Shown here: one piece after another, positions 17,981-31,455 of the stretch
Numbering within the stretch: the first letter of the stretch is position 1
How the letters are laid out: every line of letters starts with the position of its first letter
Assembly (NCBI GenBank): GCA_945859605.1
Contig: OX243819.1
Span: forward strand, 1 to 64,000
Direction: 5' to 3'
Length of the DNA stretch: 64,000 bases
Source: Lumbricus rubellus
Lineage: Eukaryota > Annelida > Clitellata > Crassiclitellata > Lumbricidae
Translations under genes and position numbers: made by a program
The notes under the pieces: model-generated
What the model saw: only the letters and a program-made list of their open reading frames with translations
Databases searched by the model: none
Told to the model about the DNA's origin: nothing

Positions 17981-19399
17981 ATGCCTAAAAACAGTTACAC
18001 GCGTAGAAACGATGATAGGTGCGATAGAAACTTTGATAGACGATACGACAATGAAAGGAAACATCACAGACGAGAAAATAACGAACGAGGGTTTACAGCT
18101 AGAGCGACCCGCTGGAATAATACAAATGCACCACAGTTGAACAACAGACAACCAAATACTCACCTGCAAGGCGTCCATAATGGACAACCTACCGCTAACC
18201 AACACTCGCGCAACCCGGAATTTCACACTCTTTGGAAGACATTGTTCAAGGTAACTCAAATACAACATCACATCGATAATTGGTCACAGTTACCCAAATC
18301 CATCGCGAGAAACTTACATTACCTGGGCAAGAACATTAGACCTCCGGACGCAGGTAACGGCCTATATGATGATATCAAAAACATACTTACCAGCGCGGGT
18401 GAAGAGATACGTCAGAAGGTTCATACACACCTACTTGCCAGATTGGAGGCCAACAGGTCCTTGCTTAAAACGATCTTACCCATTGACAAAGAGCGCGCTA
18501 CAGAAATTGCCTATCGAAACATCACTAAGCGCCTAAACTGCAGGCCGGTTGACGTTCGTCGGGTGCTCGATGCGGAAGGCCGAAATGTAGGCCAAAACTT
18601 ACCTGTGCGACACCAGCTTCCTTCAACAACCAATCCCTCGGTCAAACGAGCCCGGCCCGAAGCGACGCCACCAGTAACGCCTTCAGATAAATCCAGTAAC
18701 GCGCAAACGGTGGAGCGCCCCGCTATCGAAAACGCAGAAATGGAAATTGAGGCGACGACTGCACTCCGACAGCCTACCATTACACCTACGCCGACCCCAG
18801 ACGCACCGTTGGATCCACTCCCATCAATAGCACGAGGTCCCCCATCAATGGTAACCCTACACAACAGACAACCTTCTGAAATTGAAATAATTTCGGACGT
18901 TGAAACAATCGTCATTGCTGACGACTGTTTAGCTGGTGCAGTGGCTGCCGATCTGGAGGGACTCCGTATCCAGCTGGAAATAATAAAGGGAGCCGAAATT
19001 GGGGACCTTGCTGACGTCGTTCTTGATCTTCCCCGAAACATACCTCAAAATATCGTCATGGTGGGAGGTGTCAAGCACCTCCATACGGGTTCATATCAGG
19101 CCTACACCGATAACGTCATGCCAACCGTGCAAAGCAGGATCTCCGCGGGGGCCAAGATGTACGGCCTCAGCCTCTACACCGAGGAGAATCTCACACCAGC
19201 CGAAACGGACAATATGCAACAGCTCAATGCGTGCCTACAGCGAATCTTCCAGAATAACTATATCGGTTTACCATCTAACGGCGTTGGAAGCATGAAAATG
19301 ACCGATGATAAACGTCACTATGATGCTGAAACCGTTCGGATCATACTATATGTTATATATAACCTGCGTGATTTTCTACAGAACGAAAACGAGGATTAG
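17981..19399 (+). CDS. B3 ORF: ORF1-like protein with degenerate SGNH-like domain
   Basis: 472 residues, same architecture as the B2 protein, with two replacements in the C-terminal domain (L381P and F398L). Both are T-to-C changes within about 50 bp (near 19122 and 19172). The unit ends at telomeric block 2, so B3 is the copy attached first. Confidence 0.75.
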   Translation: MPKNSYTRRNDDRCDRNFDRRYDNERKHHRRENNERGFTARATRWNNTNAPQLNNRQPNTHLQGVHNGQPTANQHSRNPEFHTLWKTLFKVTQIQHHIDNWSQLPKSIARNLHYLGKNIRPPDAGNGLYDDIKNILTSAGEEIRQKVHTHLLARLEANRSLLKTILPIDKERATEIAYRNITKRLNCRPVDVRRVLDAEGRNVGQNLPVRHQLPSTTNPSVKRARPEATPPVTPSDKSSNAQTVERPAIENAEMEIEATTALRQPTITPTPTPDAPLDPLPSIARGPPSMVTLHNRQPSEIEIISDVETIVIADDCLAGAVAADLEGLRIQLEIIKGAEIGDLADVVLDLPRNIPQNIVMVGGVKHLHTGSYQAYTDNVMPTVQSRISAGAKMYGLSLYTEENLTPAETDNMQQLNACLQRIFQNNYIGLPSNGVGSMKMTDDKRHYDAETVRIILYVIYNLRDFLQNENED

Positions 19400-19516
19400 A
19401 TACTTACCACTCGTCAACGCGCCCGTGAGCCAGCCGGGGCCCAATTTGCCTCCTCCCGTCGGAGAACTTCCATGAGCCCGTGCATCGTACCTTCGGGTAT
19501 TCTTGTTCCCCTAATT

Positions 19517-19711
19517 CCTAACCCTAACCCTAACCCTAACCCTAACCCTAACCCTAACCCTAACCCTAACCCTAACCCTAACCCTAACCCTAACCCTAAC
19601 CCTAACCCTAACCCTAACCCTAACCCTAACCCTAACCCTAACCCTAACCCTAACCCTAACCCTAACCCTAACCCTAACCCTAACCCTAACCCTAACCCTA
19701 ACCCTAACCCT
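19517..19711 (+). repeat. Telomeric block 2, (CCCTAA)n
   Basis: About 195 bp of perfect hexamers between the B3 3' end (CCTAACC) and a slightly 5'-truncated C copy that begins at TCAGCCTAGG. Confidence 0.97.
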
Positions 19712-19895
19712 CAGCCTAGGAGAGGAGGGATGGACCGGTGTACACCACTCTACCACTATGCCACGCCGTCTGTCATGTCTACTTAAAACAACACCATACG
19801 CCACAGCCCAGCGCATTCGAATCGAGAACTTCAACACAGTCGGTCGATGTCTACGGTCACCAGAAACTATCGAGTCAAACATCAGACCTTACCGA

Positions 19896-19960
19896 AGGCA
19901 ACTCCGCCTCGAACCGCCTACCTGGTCGAGCCAGTCCCAAGCCTGGAGAAGGAGGAGGGT
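19896..19960 (+). ncRNA. Conserved structured core, family C (first copy)
   Basis: Order of blocks: GGCAACTCCGCC, stem strand TCGA, a 13-nt loop, stem strand TCGA, GCCAGTCCCAAGCCTGG, then AAGGAGGAGGG. CCAG/CTGG form a second hairpin, and the purine tail is complementary to CTCC and TCCC in the two loops, so a pseudoknot is possible. The same block order occurs in D, E and F with a different but paired stem. It repeats every 1278 bp through the array. Function unknown: a ribozyme, an RT-binding element or a stability element are all open. Confidence 0.6.
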
Positions 19961-20022
19961 GACCGTCAACACACTTACCATCAGTCTACGCAGCGACGCC
20001 ATAGAAGGTACTTACTTACCAA

Positions 20023-20511
20023 CGCTATCTGCGCCACAGAAGTTATTAACGCTATCTGCGCCATAGAAGTTCACGCTATCTGCGACATAGAAGTTATCAA
20101 CGCTATCTGCGCCATAGAAGTTATCAACGCTATCTGCGCCATAGAAGTTATCAACGCTATCCGCACCATAGAATTTACGCTATCTGCGCCATAGAAGTTA
20201 TCAACGCTATCTGCGCCATAGAAGTTACCACCGCTATCTGCGCCATAGAAGTTATCAACGCTATCTGCGCCATAGAAGTTGCCATCGCTATCTGCGCCAT
20301 AGAAGTTATCAACGCTATCTGCGCCATAGAAGTTATCAACGCTATCTGCGCCATAGAAGTTGTCATCGCTATCTGCGCTTCAGAAGTTATCAACGCTGCA
20401 CCATAGAAGTTACCAACGCTATCTGCGCTATAGAAGTCCCTCTATCTGCGTCATAGAAGTTACCAACGCTATCTGCACCATAGAAGTTATTAACGCTATC
20501 CGCGCCATTAG
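20023..20511 (+). repeat. 27-bp minisatellite inside the C unit
   Basis: About 17 imperfect copies of a 27-bp repeat whose core is AACGCTATCTGCGCCATAG. A period divisible by three gives 9-residue repeats in several frames (for example AICAIEVIN), which is a trivial consequence. It recurs in every C copy with the same internal variants, so it expanded before the array was amplified. Confidence 0.85.
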
Positions 20512-20935
20512 ACACTCCAAGACCTATCTCTGTGAATTATTGGAAACGATGCAGCTCGGGAGCACTCCATCCCCCACCGTGGAAAGCTATCAATGGCCGC
20601 CGCGCACAGCCTAGTCCACTGTTGTTGCTAATTTAAGGTCTCGCTGAAACGACTGGAGAGGATCACTGCAACCGCCTGCTGACACTAAGATGAAACACGA
20701 GATATGTGAAATAACAACGGAGCTGCGAAACACCGGCGCTACAGAAGCCATTACCAACAGAAGTGTAGAACTTGTCATCCATCGACATTACCGACGCTGC
20801 AGAAATCGAACTGACACTATAGAAGTTCAATAACACACTCATCGACGCAATTGGCGCTACAGAAGCTCTTGGCCACATTATAATTGCTATACACACACCA
20901 GACGCCGGCTCATTCCAAGTCTCCGAAGCGCACTT

Positions 20936-20969
20936 GAGCCCGTGCATTTTTCCTTTTCCTAACTAACCC
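20936..20969 (+). other. C 3' terminus
   Basis: GAGCCCGTGC, a T-rich spacer and CCTAACTAACCC. At 31182-31193 the last copy joins family D directly, with no long telomeric block between. Confidence 0.5.
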
Positions 20970-23900
20970 TTACCGCCAGTGCCTCGTGTCAGCCTAGGAG
21001 AGGAGGGATGGACCGGTGTACACCACTCTACCACTATGCCACGCCGTCTGTCATGTCTACTTAAAACAACACCATACGCCACAGCCCAGCGCATTCGAAT
21101 CGAGAACTTCAACACAGTCGGTCGATGTCTACGGTCACCAGAAACTATCGAGTCAAACATCAGACCTTACCGAAGGCAACTCCGCCTCGAACCGCCTACC
21201 TGGTCGAGCCAGTCCCAAGCCTGGAGAAGGAGGAGGGTGACCGTCAACACACTTACCATCAGTCTACGCAGCGACGCCATAGAAGGTACTTACTTACCAA
21301 CGCTATCTGCGCCACAGAAGTTATTAACGCTATCTGCGCCATAGAAGTTCACGCTATCTGCGACATAGAAGTTATCAACGCTATCTGCGCCATAGAAGTT
21401 ATCAACGCTATCTGCGCCATAGAAGTTATCAACGCTATCCGCACCATAGAATTTACGCTATCTGCGCCATAGAAGTTATCAACGCTATCTGCGCCATAGA
21501 AGTTACCACCGCTATCTGCGCCATAGAAGTTATCAACGCTATCTTCGCCATAGAAGTTGCCATCGCTATCTGCGCCATAGAAGTTATCAACGCTATCTGC
21601 GCCATAGAAGTTATCAACGCTATCTGCGCCATAGAAGTTGTCATCGCTATCTGCGCTTCAGAAGTTATCAACGCTGCACCATAGAAGTTACCAACGCTAT
21701 CTGCGCTATAGAAGTCCCTCTATCTGCGTCATAGAAGTTACCAACGCTATCTGCACCATAGAAGTTATTAACGCTATCCGCGCCATTAGACACTCCAAGA
21801 CCTATCTCTGTGAATTATTGGAAACGATGCAGCTCGGGAGCACTCCATCCCCCACCGTGGAAAGCTATCAATGGCCGCCGCGCACAGCCTAGTCCACTGT
21901 TGTTGCTAATTTAAGGTCTCGCTGAAACGACTGGAGAGGATCACTGCAACCGCCTGCTGACACTAAGATGAAACACGAGATATGTGAAATAACAACGGAG
22001 CTGCGAAACACCGGCGCTACAGAAGCCATTACCAACAGAAGTGTAGAACTTGTCATCCATCGACATTACCGACGCTGCAGAAATCGAACTGACACTATAG
22101 AAGTTCAATAACACACTCATCGACGCAATTGGCGCTACAGAAGCTCTTGGCCACATTATAATTGCTATACACACACCAGACGCCGGCTCATTCCAAGTCT
22201 CCGAAGCGCACTTGAGCCCGTGCATTTTTCCTTTTCCTAACTAACCCTTACCGCCAGTGCCTCGTGTCAGCCTAGGAGAGGAGGGATGGACCGGTGTACA
22301 CCACTCTACCACTATGCCACGCCGTCTGTCATGTCTACTTAAAACAACACCATACGCCACAGCCCAGCGCATTCGAATCGAGAACTTCAACACAGTCGGT
22401 CGATGTCTACGGTCACCAGAAACTATCGAGTCAAACATCAGACCTTACCGAAGGCAACTCCGCCTCGAACCGCCTACCTGGTCGAGCCAGTCCCAAGCCT
22501 GGAGAAGGAGGAGGGTGACCGTCAACACACTTACCATCAGTCTACGCAGCGACGCCATAGAAGGTACTTACTTACCAACGCTATCTGCGCCACAGAAGTT
22601 ATTAACGCTATCTGCGCCATAGAAGTTCACGCTATCTGCGACATAGAAGTTATCAACGCTATCTGCGCCATAGAAGTTATCAACGCTATCTGCGCCATAG
22701 AAGTTATCAACGCTATCCGCACCATAGAATTTACGCTATCTGCGCCATAGAAGTTATCAACGCTATCTGCGCCATAGAAGTTACCACCGCTATCTGCGCC
22801 ATAGAAGTTATCAACGCTATCTGCGCCATAGAAGTTGCCATCGCTATCTGCGCCATAGAAGTTATCAACGCTATCTGCGCCATAGAAGTTATCAACGCTA
22901 TCTGCGCCATAGAAGTTGTCATCGCTATCTGCGCTTCAGAAGTTATCAACGCTGCACCATAGAAGTTACCAACGCTATCTGCGCTATAGAAGTCCCTCTA
23001 TCTGCGTCATAGAAGTTACCAACGCTATCTGCACCATAGAAGTTATTAACGCTATCCGCGCCATTAGACACTCCAAGACCTATCTCTGTGAATTATTGGA
23101 AACGATGCAGCTCGGGAGCACTCCATCCCCCACCGTGGAAAGCTATCAATGGCCGCCGCGCACAGCCTAGTCCACTGTTGTTGCTAATTTAAGGTCTCGC
23201 TGAAACGACTGGAGAGGATCACTGCAACCGCCTGCTGACACTAAGATGAAACACGAGATATGTGAAATAACAACGGAGCTGCGAAACACCGGCGCTACAG
23301 AAGCCATTACCAACAGAAGTGTAGAACTTGTCATCCATCGACATTACCGACGCTGCAGAAATCGAACTGACACTATAGAAGTTCAATAACACACTCATCG
23401 ACGCAATTGGCGCTACAGAAGCTCTTGGCCACATTATAATTGCTATACACACACCAGACGCCGGCTCATTCCAAGTCTCCGAAGCGCACTTGAGCCCGTG
23501 CATTTTTCCTTTTCCTAACTAACCCTTACCGCCAGTGCCTCGTGTCAGCCTAGGAGAGGAGGGATGGACCGGTGTACACCACTCTACCACTATGCCACGC
23601 CGTCTGTCATGTCTACTTAAAACAACACCATACGCCACAGCCCAGCGCATTCGAATCGAGAACTTCAACACAGTCGGTCGATGTCTACGGTCACCAGAAA
23701 CTATCGAGTCAAACATCAGACCTTACCGAAGGCAACTCCGCCTCGAACCGCCTACCTGGTCGAGCCAGTCCCAAGCCTGGAGAAGGAGGAGGGTGACCGT
23801 CAACACACTTACCATCAGTCTACGCAGCGACGCCATAGAAGGTACTTACTTACCAACGCTATCTGCGCCACAGAAGTTATTAACGCTATCTGCGCCATAG

Positions 23901-26900
23901 AAGTTCACGCTATCTGCGACATAGAAGTTATCAACGCTATCTGCGCCATAGAAGTTATCAACGCTATCTGCGCCATAGAAGTTATCAACGCTATCCGCAC
24001 CATAGAATTTACGCTATCTGCGCCATAGAAGTTATCAACGCTATCTGCGCCATAGAAGTTACCACCGCTATCTGCGCCATAGAAGTTATCAACGCTATCT
24101 GCGCCATAGAAGTTGCCATCGCTATCTGCGCCATAGAAGTTATCAACGCTATCTGCGCCATAGAAGTTATCAACGCTATCTGCGCCATAGAAGTTGTCAT
24201 CGCTATCTGCGCTTCAGAAGTTATCAACGCTGCACCATAGAAGTTACCAACGCTATCTGCGCTATAGAAGTCCCTCTATCTGCGTCATAGAAGTTACCAA
24301 CGCTATCTGCACCATAGAAGTTATTAACGCTATCCGCGCCATTAGACACTCCAAGACCTATCTCTGTGAATTATTGGAAACGATGCAGCTCGGGAGCACT
24401 CCATCCCCCACCGTGGAAAGCTATCAATGGCCGCCGCGCACAGCCTAGTCCACTGTTGTTGCTAATTTAAGGTCTCGCTGAAACGACTGGAGAGGATCAC
24501 TGCAACCGCCTGCTGACACTAAGATGAAACACGAGATATGTGAAATAACAACGGAGCTGCGAAACACCGGCGCTACAGAAGCCATTACCAACAGAAGTGT
24601 AGAACTTGTCATCCATCGACATTACCGACGCTGCAGAAATCGAACTGACACTATAGAAGTTCAATAACACACTCATCGACGCAATTGGCGCTACAGAAGC
24701 TCTTGGCCACATTATAATTGCTATACACACACCAGACGCCGGCTCATTCCAAGTCTCCGAAGCGCACTTGAGCCCGTGCATTTTTCCTTTTCCTAACTAA
24801 CCCTTACCGCCAGTGCCTCGTGTCAGCCTAGGAGAGGAGGGATGGACCGGTGTACACCACTCTACCACTATGCCACGCCGTCTGTCATGTCTACTTAAAA
24901 CAACACCATACGCCACAGCCCAGCGCATTCGAATCGAGAACTTCAACACAGTCGGTCGATGTCTACGGTCACCAGAAACTATCGAGTCAAACATCAGACC
25001 TTACCGAAGGCAACTCCGCCTCGAACCGCCTACCTGGTCGAGCCAGTCCCAAGCCTGGAGAAGGAGGAGGGTGACCGTCAACACACTTACCATCAGTCTA
25101 CGCAGCGACGCCATAGAAGGTACTTACTTACCAACGCTATCTGCGCCACAGAAGTTATTAACGCTATCTGCGCCATAGAAGTTCACGCTATCTGCGACAT
25201 AGAAGTTATCAACGCTATCTGCGCCATAGAAGTTATCAACGCTATCTGCGCCATAGAAGTTATCAACGCTATCCGCACCATAGAATTTACGCTATCTGCG
25301 CCATAGAAGTTATCAACGCTATCTGCGCCATAGAAGTTACCACCGCTATCTGCGCCATAGAAGTTATCAACGCTATCTGCGCCATAGAAGTTGCCATCGC
25401 TATCTGCGCCATAGAAGTTATCAACGCTATCTGCGCCATAGAAGTTATCAACGCTATCTGCGCCATAGAAGTTGTCATCGCTATCTGCGCTTCAGAAGTT
25501 ATCAACGCTGCACCATAGAAGTTACCAACGCTATCTGCGCTATAGAAGTCCCTCTATCTGCGTCATAGAAGTTACCAACGCTATCTGCACCATAGAAGTT
25601 ATTAACGCTATCCGCGCCATTAGACACTCCAAGACCTATCTCTGTGAATTATTGGAAACGATGCAGCTCGGGAGCACTCCATCCCCCACCGTGGAAAGCT
25701 ATCAATGGCCGCCGCGCACAGCCTAGTCCACTGTTGTTGCTAATTTAAGGTCTCGCTGAAACGACTGGAGAGGATCACTGCAACCGCCTGCTGACACTAA
25801 GATGAAACACGAGATATGTGAAATAACAACGGAGCTGCGAAACACCGGCGCTACAGAAGCCATTACCAACAGAAGTGTAGAACTTGTCATCCATCGACAT
25901 TACCGACGCTGCAGAAATCGAACTGACACTATAGAAGTTCAATAACACACTCATCGACGCAATTGGCGCTACAGAAGCTCTTGGCCACATTATAATTGCT
26001 ATACACACACCAGACGCCGGCTCATTCCAAGTCTCCGAAGCGCACTTGAGCCCGTGCATTTTTCCTTTTCCTAACTAACCCTTACCGCCAGTGCCTCGTG
26101 TCAGCCTAGGAGAGGAGGGATGGACCGGTGTACACCACTCTACCACTATGCCACGCCGTCTGTCATGTCTACTTAAAACAACACCATACGCCACAGCCCA
26201 GCGCATTCGAATCGAGAACTTCAACACAGTCGGTCGATGTCTACGGTCACCAGAAACTATCGAGTCAAACATCAGACCTTACCGAAGGCAACTCCGCCTC
26301 GAACCGCCTACCTGGTCGAGCCAGTCCCAAGCCTGGAGAAGGAGGAGGGTGACCGTCAACACACTTACCATCAGTCTACGCAGCGACGCCATAGAAGGTA
26401 CTTACTTACCAACGCTATCTGCGCCACAGAAGTTATTAACGCTATCTGCGCCATAGAAGTTCACGCTATCTGCGACATAGAAGTTATCAACGCTATCTGC
26501 GCCATAGAAGTTATCAACGCTATCTGCGCCATAGAAGTTATCAACGCTATCCGCACCATAGAATTTACGCTATCTGCGCCATAGAAGTTATCAACGCTAT
26601 CTGCGCCATAGAAGTTACCACCGCTATCTGCGCCATAGAAGTTATCAACGCTATCTGCGCCATAGAAGTTGCCATCGCTATCTGCGCCATAGAAGTTATC
26701 AACGCTATCTGCGCCATAGAAGTTATCAACGCTATCTGCGCCATAGAAGTTGTCATCGCTATCTGCGCTTCAGAAGTTATCAACGCTGCACCATAGAAGT
26801 TACCAACGCTATCTGCGCTATAGAAGTCCCTCTATCTGCGTCATAGAAGTTACCAACGCTATCTGCACCATAGAAGTTATTAACGCTATCCGCGCCATTA

Positions 26901-29900
26901 GACACTCCAAGACCTATCTCTGTGAATTATTGGAAACGATGCAGCTCGGGAGCACTCCATCCCCCACCGTGGAAAGCTATCAATGGCCGCCGCGCACAGC
27001 CTAGTCCACTGTTGTTGCTAATTTAAGGTCTCGCTGAAACGACTGGAGAGGATCACTGCAACCGCCTGCTGACACTAAGATGAAACACGAGATATGTGAA
27101 ATAACAACGGAGCTGCGAAACACCGGCGCTACAGAAGCCATTACCAACAGAAGTGTAGAACTTGTCATCCATCGACATTACCGACGCTGCAGAAATCGAA
27201 CTGACACTATAGAAGTTCAATAACACACTCATCGACGCAATTGGCGCTACAGAAGCTCTTGGCCACATTATAATTGCTATACACACACCAGACGCCGGCT
27301 CATTCCAAGTCTCCGAAGCGCACTTGAGCCCGTGCATTTTTCCTTTTCCTAACTAACCCTTACCGCCAGTGCCTCGTGTCAGCCTAGGAGAGGAGGGATG
27401 GACCGGTGTACACCACTCTACCACTATGCCACGCCGTCTGTCATGTCTACTTAAAACAACACCATACGCCACAGCCCAGCGCATTCGAATCGAGAACTTC
27501 AACACAGTCGGTCGATGTCTACGGTCACCAGAAACTATCGAGTCAAACATCAGACCTTACCGAAGGCAACTCCGCCTCGAACCGCCTACCTGGTCGAGCC
27601 AGTCCCAAGCCTGGAGAAGGAGGAGGGTGACCGTCAACACACTTACCATCAGTCTACGCAGCGACGCCATAGAAGGTACTTACTTACCAACGCTATCTGC
27701 GCCACAGAAGTTATTAACGCTATCTGCGCCATAGAAGTTCACGCTATCTGCGACATAGAAGTTATCAACGCTATCTGCGCCATAGAAGTTATCAACGCTA
27801 TCTGCGCCATAGAAGTTATCAACGCTATCCGCACCATAGAATTTACGCTATCTGCGCCATAGAAGTTATCAACGCTATCTGCGCCATAGAAGTTACCACC
27901 GCTATCTGCGCCATAGAAGTTATCAACGCTATCTGCGCCATAGAAGTTGCCATCGCTATCTGCGCCATAGAAGTTATCAACGCTATCTGCGCCATAGAAG
28001 TTATCAACGCTATCTGCGCCATAGAAGTTGTCATCGCTATCTGCGCTTCAGAAGTTATCAACGCTGCACCATAGAAGTTACCAACGCTATCTGCGCTATA
28101 GAAGTCCCTCTATCTGCGTCATAGAAGTTACCAACGCTATCTGCACCATAGAAGTTATTAACGCTATCCGCGCCATTAGACACTCCAAGACCTATCTCTG
28201 TGAATTATTGGAAACGATGCAGCTCGGGAGCACTCCATCCCCCACCGTGGAAAGCTATCAATGGCCGCCGCGCACAGCCTAGTCCACTGTTGTTGCTAAT
28301 TTAAGGTCTCGCTGAAACGACTGGAGAGGATCACTGCAACCGCCTGCTGACACTAAGATGAAACACGAGATATGTGAAATAACAACGGAGCTGCGAAACA
28401 CCGGCGCTACAGAAGCCATTACCAACAGAAGTGTAGAACTTGTCATCCATCGACATTACCGACGCTGCAGAAATCGAACTGACACTATAGAAGTTCAATA
28501 ACACACTCATCGACGCAATTGGCGCTACAGAAGCTCTTGGCCACATTATAATTGCTATACACACACCAGACGCCGGCTCATTCCAAGTCTCCGAAGCGCA
28601 CTTGAGCCCGTGCATTTTTCCTTTTCCTAACTAACCCTTACCGCCAGTGCCTCGTGTCAGCCTAGGAGAGGAGGGATGGACCGGTGTACACCACTCTACC
28701 ACTATGCCACGCCGTCTGTCATGTCTACTTAAAACAACACCATACGCCACAGCCCAGCGCATTCGAATCGAGAACTTCAACACAGTCGGTCGATGTCTAC
28801 GGTCACCAGAAACTATCGAGTCAAACATCAGACCTTACCGAAGGCAACTCCGCCTCGAACCGCCTACCTGGTCGAGCCAGTCCCAAGCCTGGAGAAGGAG
28901 GAGGGTGACCGTCAACACACTTACCATCAGTCTACGCAGCGACGCCATAGAAGGTACTTACTTACCAACGCTATCTGCGCCACAGAAGTTATTAACGCTA
29001 TCTGCGCCATAGAAGTTCACGCTATCTGCGACATAGAAGTTATCAACGCTATCTGCGCCATAGAAGTTATCAACGCTATCTGCGCCATAGAAGTTATCAA
29101 CGCTATCCGCACCATAGAATTTACGCTATCTGCGCCATAGAAGTTATCAACGCTATCTGCGCCATAGAAGTTACCACCGCTATCTGCGCCATAGAAGTTA
29201 TCAACGCTATCTGCGCCATAGAAGTTGCCATCGCTATCTGCGCCATAGAAGTTATCAACGCTATCTGCGCCATAGAAGTTATCAACGCTATCTGCGCCAT
29301 AGAAGTTGTCATCGCTATCTGCGCTTCAGAAGTTATCAACGCTGCACCATAGAAGTTACCAACGCTATCTGCGCTATAGAAGTCCCTCTATCTGCGTCAT
29401 AGAAGTTACCAACGCTATCTGCACCATAGAAGTTATTAACGCTATCCGCGCCATTAGACACTCCAAGACCTATCTCTGTGAATTATTGGAAACGATGCAG
29501 CTCGGGAGCACTCCATCCCCCACCGTGGAAAGCTATCAATGGCCGCCGCGCACAGCCTAGTCCACTGTTGTTGCTAATTTAAGGTCTCGCTGAAACGACT
29601 GGAGAGGATCACTGCAACCGCCTGCTGACACTAAGATGAAACACGAGATATGTGAAATAACAACGGAGCTGCGAAACACCGGCGCTACAGAAGCCATTAC
29701 CAACAGAAGTGTAGAACTTGTCATCCATCGACATTACCGACGCTGCAGAAATCGAACTGACACTATAGAAGTTCAATAACACACTCATCGACGCAATTGG
29801 CGCTACAGAAGCTCTTGGCCACATTATAATTGCTATACACACACCAGACGCCGGCTCATTCCAAGTCTCCGAAGCGCACTTGAGCCCGTGCATTTTTCCT

Positions 29901-31249
29901 TTTCCTAACTAACCCTTACCGCCAGTGCCTCGTGTCAGCCTAGGAGAGGAGGGATGGACCGGTGTACACCACTCTACCACTATGCCACGCCGTCTGTCAT
30001 GTCTACTTAAAACAACACCATACGCCACAGCCCAGCGCATTCGAATCGAGAACTTCAACACAGTCGGTCGATGTCTACGGTCACCAGAAACTATCGAGTC
30101 AAACATCAGACCTTACCGAAGGCAACTCCGCCTCGAACCGCCTACCTGGTCGAGCCAGTCCCAAGCCTGGAGAAGGAGGAGGGTGACCGTCAACACACTT
30201 ACCATCAGTCTACGCAGCGACGCCATAGAAGGTACTTACTTACCAACGCTATCTGCGCCACAGAAGTTATTAACGCTATCTGCGCCATAGAAGTTCACGC
30301 TATCTGCGACATAGAAGTTATCAACGCTATCTGCGCCATAGAAGTTATCAACGCTATCTGCGCCATAGAAGTTATCAACGCTATCCGCACCATAGAATTT
30401 ACGCTATCTGCGCCATAGAAGTTATCAACGCTATCTGCGCCATAGAAGTTACCACCGCTATCTGCGCCATAGAAGTTATCAACGCTATCTGCGCCATAGA
30501 AGTTGCCATCGCTATCTGCGCCATAGAAGTTATCAACGCTATCTGCGCCATAGAAGTTATCAACGCTATCTGCGCCATAGAAGTTGTCATCGCTATCTGC
30601 GCTTCAGAAGTTATCAACGCTGCACCATAGAAGTTACCAACGCTATCTGCGCTATAGAAGTCCCTCTATCTGCGTCATAGAAGTTACCAACGCTATCTGC
30701 ACCATAGAAGTTATTAACGCTATCCGCGCCATTAGACACTCCAAGACCTATCTCTGTGAATTATTGGAAACGATGCAGCTCGGGAGCACTCCATCCCCCA
30801 CCGTGGAAAGCTATCAATGGCCGCCGCGCACAGCCTAGTCCACTGTTGTTGCTAATTTAAGGTCTCGCTGAAACGACTGGAGAGGATCACTGCAACCGCC
30901 TGCTGACACTAAGATGAAACACGAGATATGTGAAATAACAACGGAGCTGCGAAACACCGGCGCTACAGAAGCCATTACCAACAGAAGTGTAGAACTTGTC
31001 ATCCATCGACATTACCGACGCTGCAGAAATCGAACTGACACTATAGAAGTTCAATAACACACTCATCGACGCAATTGGCGCTACAGAAGCTCTTGGCCAC
31101 ATTATAATTGCTATACACACACCAGACGCCGGCTCATTCCAAGTCTCCGAAGCGCACTTGAGCCCGTGCATTTTTCCTTTTCCTAACTAACCCGTTATTT
31201 CCAGTCGTAACATCATTAAATTGTCATGGTACACACCTGACCTAAAGTA

Positions 31250-31335
31250 GGCAACTCCGCCACGGCAATTGGTCATAGTACACACTAGTCTTTTGTCGTG
31301 CCAGTCCCAAGCCTGGAAATTAAGGAGGAGGGTTC
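31250..31335 (+). ncRNA. Conserved structured core, family D (first copy)
   Basis: GGCAACTCCGCC, stem strand ACGGC, about 36-nt loop, stem strand GTCGT, GCCAGTCCCAAGCCTGG, AAATT, then AAGGAGGAGGG. Stem ACGGC/GTCGT pairs with one G-U. Repeats every 365 bp. Confidence 0.6.
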
Positions 31336-31410
31336 CGCTTAGGCCTTTTCTACGGTATTTACCTGTTTCCATCTTGCCACTTTGTTCCATTTCATTCCAT
31401 TGAACTGCTT

Positions 31411-31455
31411 GAGCCAGTGCTTTTTGCCATTTTGGTAATTGTAGCGTTTTTGACC
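31411..31455 (+). other. D 3' terminus
   Basis: GAGCCAGTGCTTT, then a T-rich spacer ending TTTTTGACC. At the array end (32913-32915) ACC is followed immediately by TAACCC repeats. Inside the array it is followed by TATCC-TGCCCG. Confidence 0.5.

Larger units (their letters stand above)
13836..19523 (+). mobile_element. Array B: 2473-bp unit with an ORF1-only coding capacity, 2.3 copies
   Basis: B1 13836-14577 (5'-truncated), B2 14578-17050, B3 17051-19523. Units end in GAGCCCGTGC, spacer, CCTAACC, and begin AGCC-TGCGCCTCGG, resembling family A ends. Each full unit has a 930-bp non-coding 5' region, a hammerhead-like motif and one 472-codon ORF, with no RT. Two substitutions separate the B2 and B3 ORFs. 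The unit is probably non-autonomous and mobilised by an RT in trans, with element A the obvious candidate, since their ORF1 domains are homologous. Confidence 0.8.
19711..31193 (+). repeat. Array C: 1278-bp non-coding unit, one truncated plus eight full copies
   Basis: C1 19711-20969 lacks only about 19 nt of its 5' end. Full copies start at 20970, 22248, 23526, 24804, 26082, 27360, 28638 and 29916; the last ends at 31193. Copies are nearly identical; the one difference I noticed is TCTTCGCC for TCTGCGCC near 21543. The unit ends GAGCCCGTGC ... CCTAACTAACCC. It contains a conserved RNA-like core (19896-19960 in C1) and a 27-bp minisatellite. Short ORFs exist on both strands but none looks like a protein family. 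I read it as a non-autonomous telomere-attached element. Confidence 0.85.

Noticed and set aside
20023..20511. CRISPR-like array (27-bp repeats)
   Set aside because: The repeats are contiguous without unique spacers and the context is eukaryotic; it is a minisatellite.
19758..31171. ORFs of 65-121 codons on both strands of every C unit
   Set aside because: Composition follows the minisatellite and the structured core; overlapping frames on both strands are equally open.
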